DNA of 64,000 nucleotides from Nissolia schottii (lineage: Eukaryota > Streptophyta > Magnoliopsida > Fabales > Fabaceae). This document shows, piece after piece, positions 60,480-64,000 of this stretch; positions within the stretch are counted from its first letter, which is position 1, and every line of letters starts with the position of its first letter. The stretch is taken from contig QANU01067059.1 of the NCBI GenBank assembly GCA_003254905.1, positions 68,684 through 132,683 on the forward strand. Reading direction: 5' to 3'. The notes under the pieces were generated by a model, which searched no databases, was not told the origin of the DNA, and saw only the letters and a program-made list of their open reading frames with translations. Both the position numbers and the translations under genes were made by a program.

Positions 60480-60720
60480 CACTCTCGCACTCATACTCTT
60501 CTACTCCTCTTGACCTTTTTCTTTGTTTTTATTCTCTCTTATTCTCACTCTTCCTTCATTTTTTTTCTCATTTTTTTTATTCGTAACCTTTTTTTTGTTC
60601 TGTTCTTGTTCTTCTTCTCTGTTTTTTTATTGTTCATTTTTTTTTTCTGTTTCTTGCTTTTTTTTCGTCGTTTTTGCCATTATTTTAGTTTGTTTTCATT
60701 TTTTTTTCCTTTTTAAGACG
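60480..60720. other. T/CT-rich low-complexity tract
   Basis: Almost pure pyrimidine, giving long spurious Phe/Leu/Ser open frames (60510-60726). No gene. Confidence 0.8.
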
Positions 60721-60774
60721 TTATAGAGAGTATAAACGAAGACATTCTTCTTTAATCTGTTATTTTTTATGTTT

Positions 60775-61215
60775 TGTAATGTTTCGATGTCATGAAAAGT
60801 TTGTTTATGTGTATTATAATGTTTGTTTATGAATGTTGTAATGTTCTTTGTTTAAGTCTAATGATTGTTTATGTGTGTTATAATGTTTGTTTACGAGTGT
60901 TGTAATATTTGTTTACACATGTTGTAATGTTTATTTTTAAGTATTGTAATGTTTGTTTCTTTGTAGTTTAATATTTCAGTGTGATGAAATGTTTGCGTGT
61001 GGTACAATATTTATTTATGAGTGAAGTAATGGTTGTTTATGTCTTCATTTTTGTGTAGTGTAATGTTTGTTCATGTGTAGTGTAACGTTTATTTATGTAT
61101 GTTATAATATTTGTTTATGAGTTTTGTAATGTTTATTTCGAGTGTTGTAATGTCCGTTTATTTAATTTGTGGTGTAATGCTTGATTATGAAAGAGTGGGT
61201 GGGGGAGTGGGAGAG
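60775..61215. repeat. Degenerate minisatellite of TGTAATGTTTGTTTATG units
   Basis: The unit GTGTTGTAATGTTTGTTTAT recurs some fifteen times with variable spacers (ATGAGTG, ATGTGTG, TTTCGAG) and drift; weaker units continue to about 61340. Confidence 0.8.
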
Positions 61216-62140
61216 AGAGTGCAACATTTATTCTTTATTATTTAGTTGGTGTAAGTCTCATTTTTTTTTATGTTTTATTTGGTGATGTTTGTTCATTTGT
61301 TCTTTAAAGTTTGTTAATTTTTTGGTAATGTTTGTTTACAAGAGAGCGTGAAGAGTGGGAGCAGAAGAGAGAGTGTGACAATTAATTTTCGGCATTTAAT
61401 GCGTCATGGGTCCCGTTTGTTCATTTGTGTTTGAAATGTTTGGTCATGCATTTATAATATTGGTGTACAGATGTACATTTTTTTAGTGTACACCTAAGAA
61501 GCACCGACATTGACACGGACATGGGGTACAACGCGACATGTGACATAACGACACATCAATGGACATGGCCTATATAGGTATAGAATTAAAAATTTATAAT
61601 AATATCCTAATAATATTATTGATATCATACTATTGAATTTTAATAATTTCCAAACCCCTTTCAAAATATATGAAGCATTCAAGATATTTTTCAGTATCAA
61701 TACTTGCTAATTTTTTTAATGATCCATATTATTATAAATTATTTAGTATTTAAAATATTTTTTATTTGACACGGAATAGATACAACTCAAAAACTTTTGT
61801 ATATAGCAGAGACATACTTGAATACAAATAATCATGAACTTTTTTATTTAGACACTTTCAAACATGTACGATACATGTGTCTGAACAAGTGTCTTTGTAT
61901 GCAGTGTTTGCAATGTGTCAAATACGGGAACACGATAGTCTCACAAAGTATTCGTACTTCCTGAGTGTGCACATAGCATTATTCACTACTTAAAGCATGA
62001 ACTAAAGACTTGGTTGATAGGAAATTTTCCCAAAATAAAACATGAAGATTAGCTTATTCTCACAATGAACTAATTTAAAAATTATTCATAAAATAAACCA
62101 ATTTCATTATAAAGAGAGTCTACTTAAATCAACTATATTA
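61216..62140. other. Intergenic, AT-rich, repeat remnants
   Basis: About 61490-61960 has ACACGGACATGG, CGACATGTGACATAACGACAC and GTGTCTGAACAAGTGTC phrases, as in a degenerate DNA transposon, and resembles about 23290-23410. No ends defined. Confidence 0.4.
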
Positions 62141-62143
62141 AAA

Positions 62144-62505
62144 CTAGTGCTGTCAAAATGGGTTTGGTCCATTTACCTGGTTAAATGGATGGACTTTACA
62201 TGCAAAAAATAGGCACGTGAAAATTTTAAAAAAATTAGACCGGCCCGTATAAGCCCGGCTCGTTTGGCCCGTGAGCTCGTGAATTTTTTTAAAATTTTTT
62301 AAATAATTTTTTTAAATTTTTTTGAATTTTTTTTGAATTTTTTTGAATTTTTTAAAAAAATAAATGGGCTAGCGGGCGACCTGTTTAGACTCGCGAACTG
62401 ACAATAAACGAGCCGGACACTAAAAATATGCATATTTTTTGCTCGGCCCGTTTAGGCCGATGGGCGGCCATAAATGGGCGGACCCGCCCCTTTTAACAGC
62501 CATAC
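62144..62505. mobile_element. hAT-like MITE
   Basis: CTAGTGCTGTCAAAATGGG on the left pairs loosely with the reverse complement TATGGCTGTTAAAAGGGGCG on the right. The interior has CGGCCCGTATAAGCCCGGCT and TGCTCGGCCCGTTTAGGCC. This GC-rich style with TAG-GCTGTCAAA ends is typical of plant hAT MITEs. No clean 8-bp TSD. Confidence 0.55.
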
Positions 62506-62775
62506 TTATAATCCCATAATTATTATTTTTTATTTGAAGTTGATTCAAATCAACTTTTAATTTTTTTAATTTTTTTTTAAATTAAAGTGGATTTGAATCG
62601 AGTTTTCAATTGTGAATACAGCCGGTGTTGCTCCTCCTCCATCCATCAGTGGGGTTCGCTCCCCCCTGACAACTGACAAGCAAAGCCAAACTCAACGCAA
62701 GGCATCGTCAACACGCAAGCCACGCATCCAGACGGATACATCGAAATCAATGACGGATAATCGTCTCAGGTGCTT

Positions 62776-63040
62776 GAGAATTTCAGCAGCGTTGAGACAG
62801 AGAATAATGTTCTGTACTCGCATCCTCTGATACTCGAGGTCTCGGTGGTTGCGAGGCCAGATGAGAAATGGGGTGAGTCTCCGTCTCCTCGTGCCTTTGT
62901 GACATTGAAGCTCTAATGGATGTGATCAAGTTCTGCTGGTCCAAGATGCCTGCTTATTGGGTCCAAAGACTGCTGCTGGCAAGATTCAGAAGCATTTGCT
63001 GAGGGCTAAAGCAAAGGAGATGGGGGCCCATCAAGATTAG
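62776..63040 (+). pseudogene. Acyl-activating enzyme (AMP-dependent synthetase) C-terminal fragment
   Basis: Reads [20 protein letters not shown], then [22 protein letters not shown]-stop, DVIKFCWSKMPAYWV, and after a frameshift PKTAAGKIQKHLLRAKAKEM followed by GAHQD-stop. This is the C-terminal domain of plant acyl-activating enzymes (AAE/butyrate-CoA-ligase-like), including the PKTxxGKIQK lysine motif. A stop just before ENFSS, another after VTLKL, and about 30 missing bases near WV-PKTA show it is dead. No introns are visible in this stretch; whether it is processed is unclear. The upstream open frame (62612-62780) is not part of the same protein. Confidence 0.8.
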
Positions 63041-64000
63041 CAAGTTGTAACTATCTTAAACTTATGGAACCATGATTGATAACCACTCTTTGCTCTTGTC
63101 ACATGTGTGTGTGACTAGGATTGTTCTTAATGTGTTTTATAACTTTATCTTATATAACAATAATGATGATGATAATAATAAAAGGCTTCTGATCTGATAA
63201 TTTTGGAATAACAAACCTTAACTCCCTTATCCACTTCTCCCTTTTTGATATGCAGATGTTGGGCCCTAAAAGCTATGTTACTTGACTTGAACGGAATTGA
63301 AACTTGGGCCACACTTGAAAGTGTTGCACATTTTCTTGAGGCCCATGGTATGATATATGTGACAACATGGGGTGAACTCTGCCCTATTTACCCCTATACA
63401 TGCACTGATGCACGTATAACAAATCATTATTGGAAGGATGCAAGGAATCCATGATCCAAAAAATAAGGTGGTAGTCGCATACTAATCAGTTATTGGTCTG
63501 CCACTACCTCTTCAGGGATTCAATTCTGACAACAACTCTGTACAATTGTACATAAAAAAAAAAAAACTTCATCATATCCTCTAGAGAAGAATCTAAGATC
63601 TGATATATACATTTTCATAATGTATTTTTTGTTTTGTGGTGATTTGAGCAATGACCTGTAACATCTAGAAGCCGAGAATTTTTTTTTAATCATAAAACAT
63701 GAAGGCGGGGGGGGGGGGGTTATGATAAAATCAAACTACCTGGACAATGCAAGATTTTCTTGCCAATTGGTCATTCAAAGTAATCCTCTTTGTATAATGG
63801 ATGCCACATATTTCAATATTTTTAACTACTATGATTTTGATTGATTATCTCAAAGACGTTCCAATTTTCCATCAAGATGGGCCCCATTATATATTCCTTT
63901 AGGATATTGTGATACCAAAACAATATGATTCCTCCACCCTTATAGTATTAGCTAGCATTTAATGGCTAGAGTAGTTCGCGTAAACATATATATGCTGACT
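63041..64000. other. Right end of window, no gene recognised
   Basis: An open frame at 63245-63454 (start MICRCWALKAMLLDLNG) shows no domain I know. An A run lies at about 63554-63565 and a G13 run at 63707-63719. Confidence 0.5.
63707..63719 (+). repeat. Uninterrupted G13 homopolymer
   Basis: Thirteen consecutive G in AT-rich DNA. Could form a G-quadruplex or be an assembly length artefact. Confidence 0.9.

Noticed and set aside
60510..60726. Phe-rich open frames that mimic membrane proteins
   Set aside because: Produced by a pyrimidine tract, not a gene.
1..64000. CRISPR arrays, bacterial operons, organelle DNA, rRNA or complete tRNA genes
   Set aside because: No evenly spaced identical repeats with unique spacers, no ribosome-binding-site/operon layout, and tRNA-like boxes occur only in SINEs.

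Overview
This window is plant nuclear DNA. It is AT-rich, has spliced genes with short exons, and its introns and intergenic space are packed with plant transposons: LINEs, tRNA-derived SINEs, Mutator-like, CACTA, Harbinger-like, Stowaway-like and hAT-like elements and a solo-LTR-like unit. From family knowledge, the encoded proteins, especially the CAMTA5-type factor, look closest to legume (Fabaceae) sequences. The legume placement is an inference; the species cannot be named.

Five protein-coding genes can be rebuilt exon by exon. Every junction listed keeps the reading frame. (1) 474-10822, minus: the N-terminal seven exons of the PP4 regulatory subunit 3 (PP4R3/SMEK) gene; the rest lies left of the window. 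(2) 14707-17181, plus: a secreted GH5 glycoside hydrolase with a C-terminal ricin-B-like domain. (3) 27102-28148, plus: a complete SAR1 small GTPase (COPII), with a TATA box and a CCAAT-N10-CACG element upstream. (4) 29016-38597, minus: a complete 13-exon CAMTA5-type calmodulin-binding transcription activator, convergent with SAR1. (5) 58295-59753, plus: a CTL2-type chitinase-like GH19 protein that lacks the catalytic glutamate motif.

Three broken gene copies were found: a dihydrolipoyl dehydrogenase fragment (17285-17671, minus), a SAR1 fragment (about 21785-22022, plus) and an acyl-activating-enzyme fragment (62776-63040, plus).

The rest is mostly mobile DNA, often nested, with target-site duplications (TSDs) readable by eye. 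PP4R3 intron 5 holds an Au-like SINE, an old LINE 3' end split by a 1.3-kb Mutator-like element (9-bp TSD), and a younger 5'-truncated LINE (15-bp TSD). At 24272-25831 a Mutator-like element has a SINE inserted in its right terminal repeat. At 39088-45848 a CACTA element with a decayed Transposase_24-type gene is interrupted mid-codon by a 2.7-kb TG...CA unit. Between 46.9 and 57.3 kb and after 59.8 kb there are no convincing genes apart from TE relics, small MITEs and simple repeats.

No undescribed biochemical system is visible. The points most worth a second look are the layered insertions, an array of five GAGTCGATTT palindromes (13.71-13.91 kb), the probable ER-stress element in front of SAR1, and a GC-AG intron in PP4R3.
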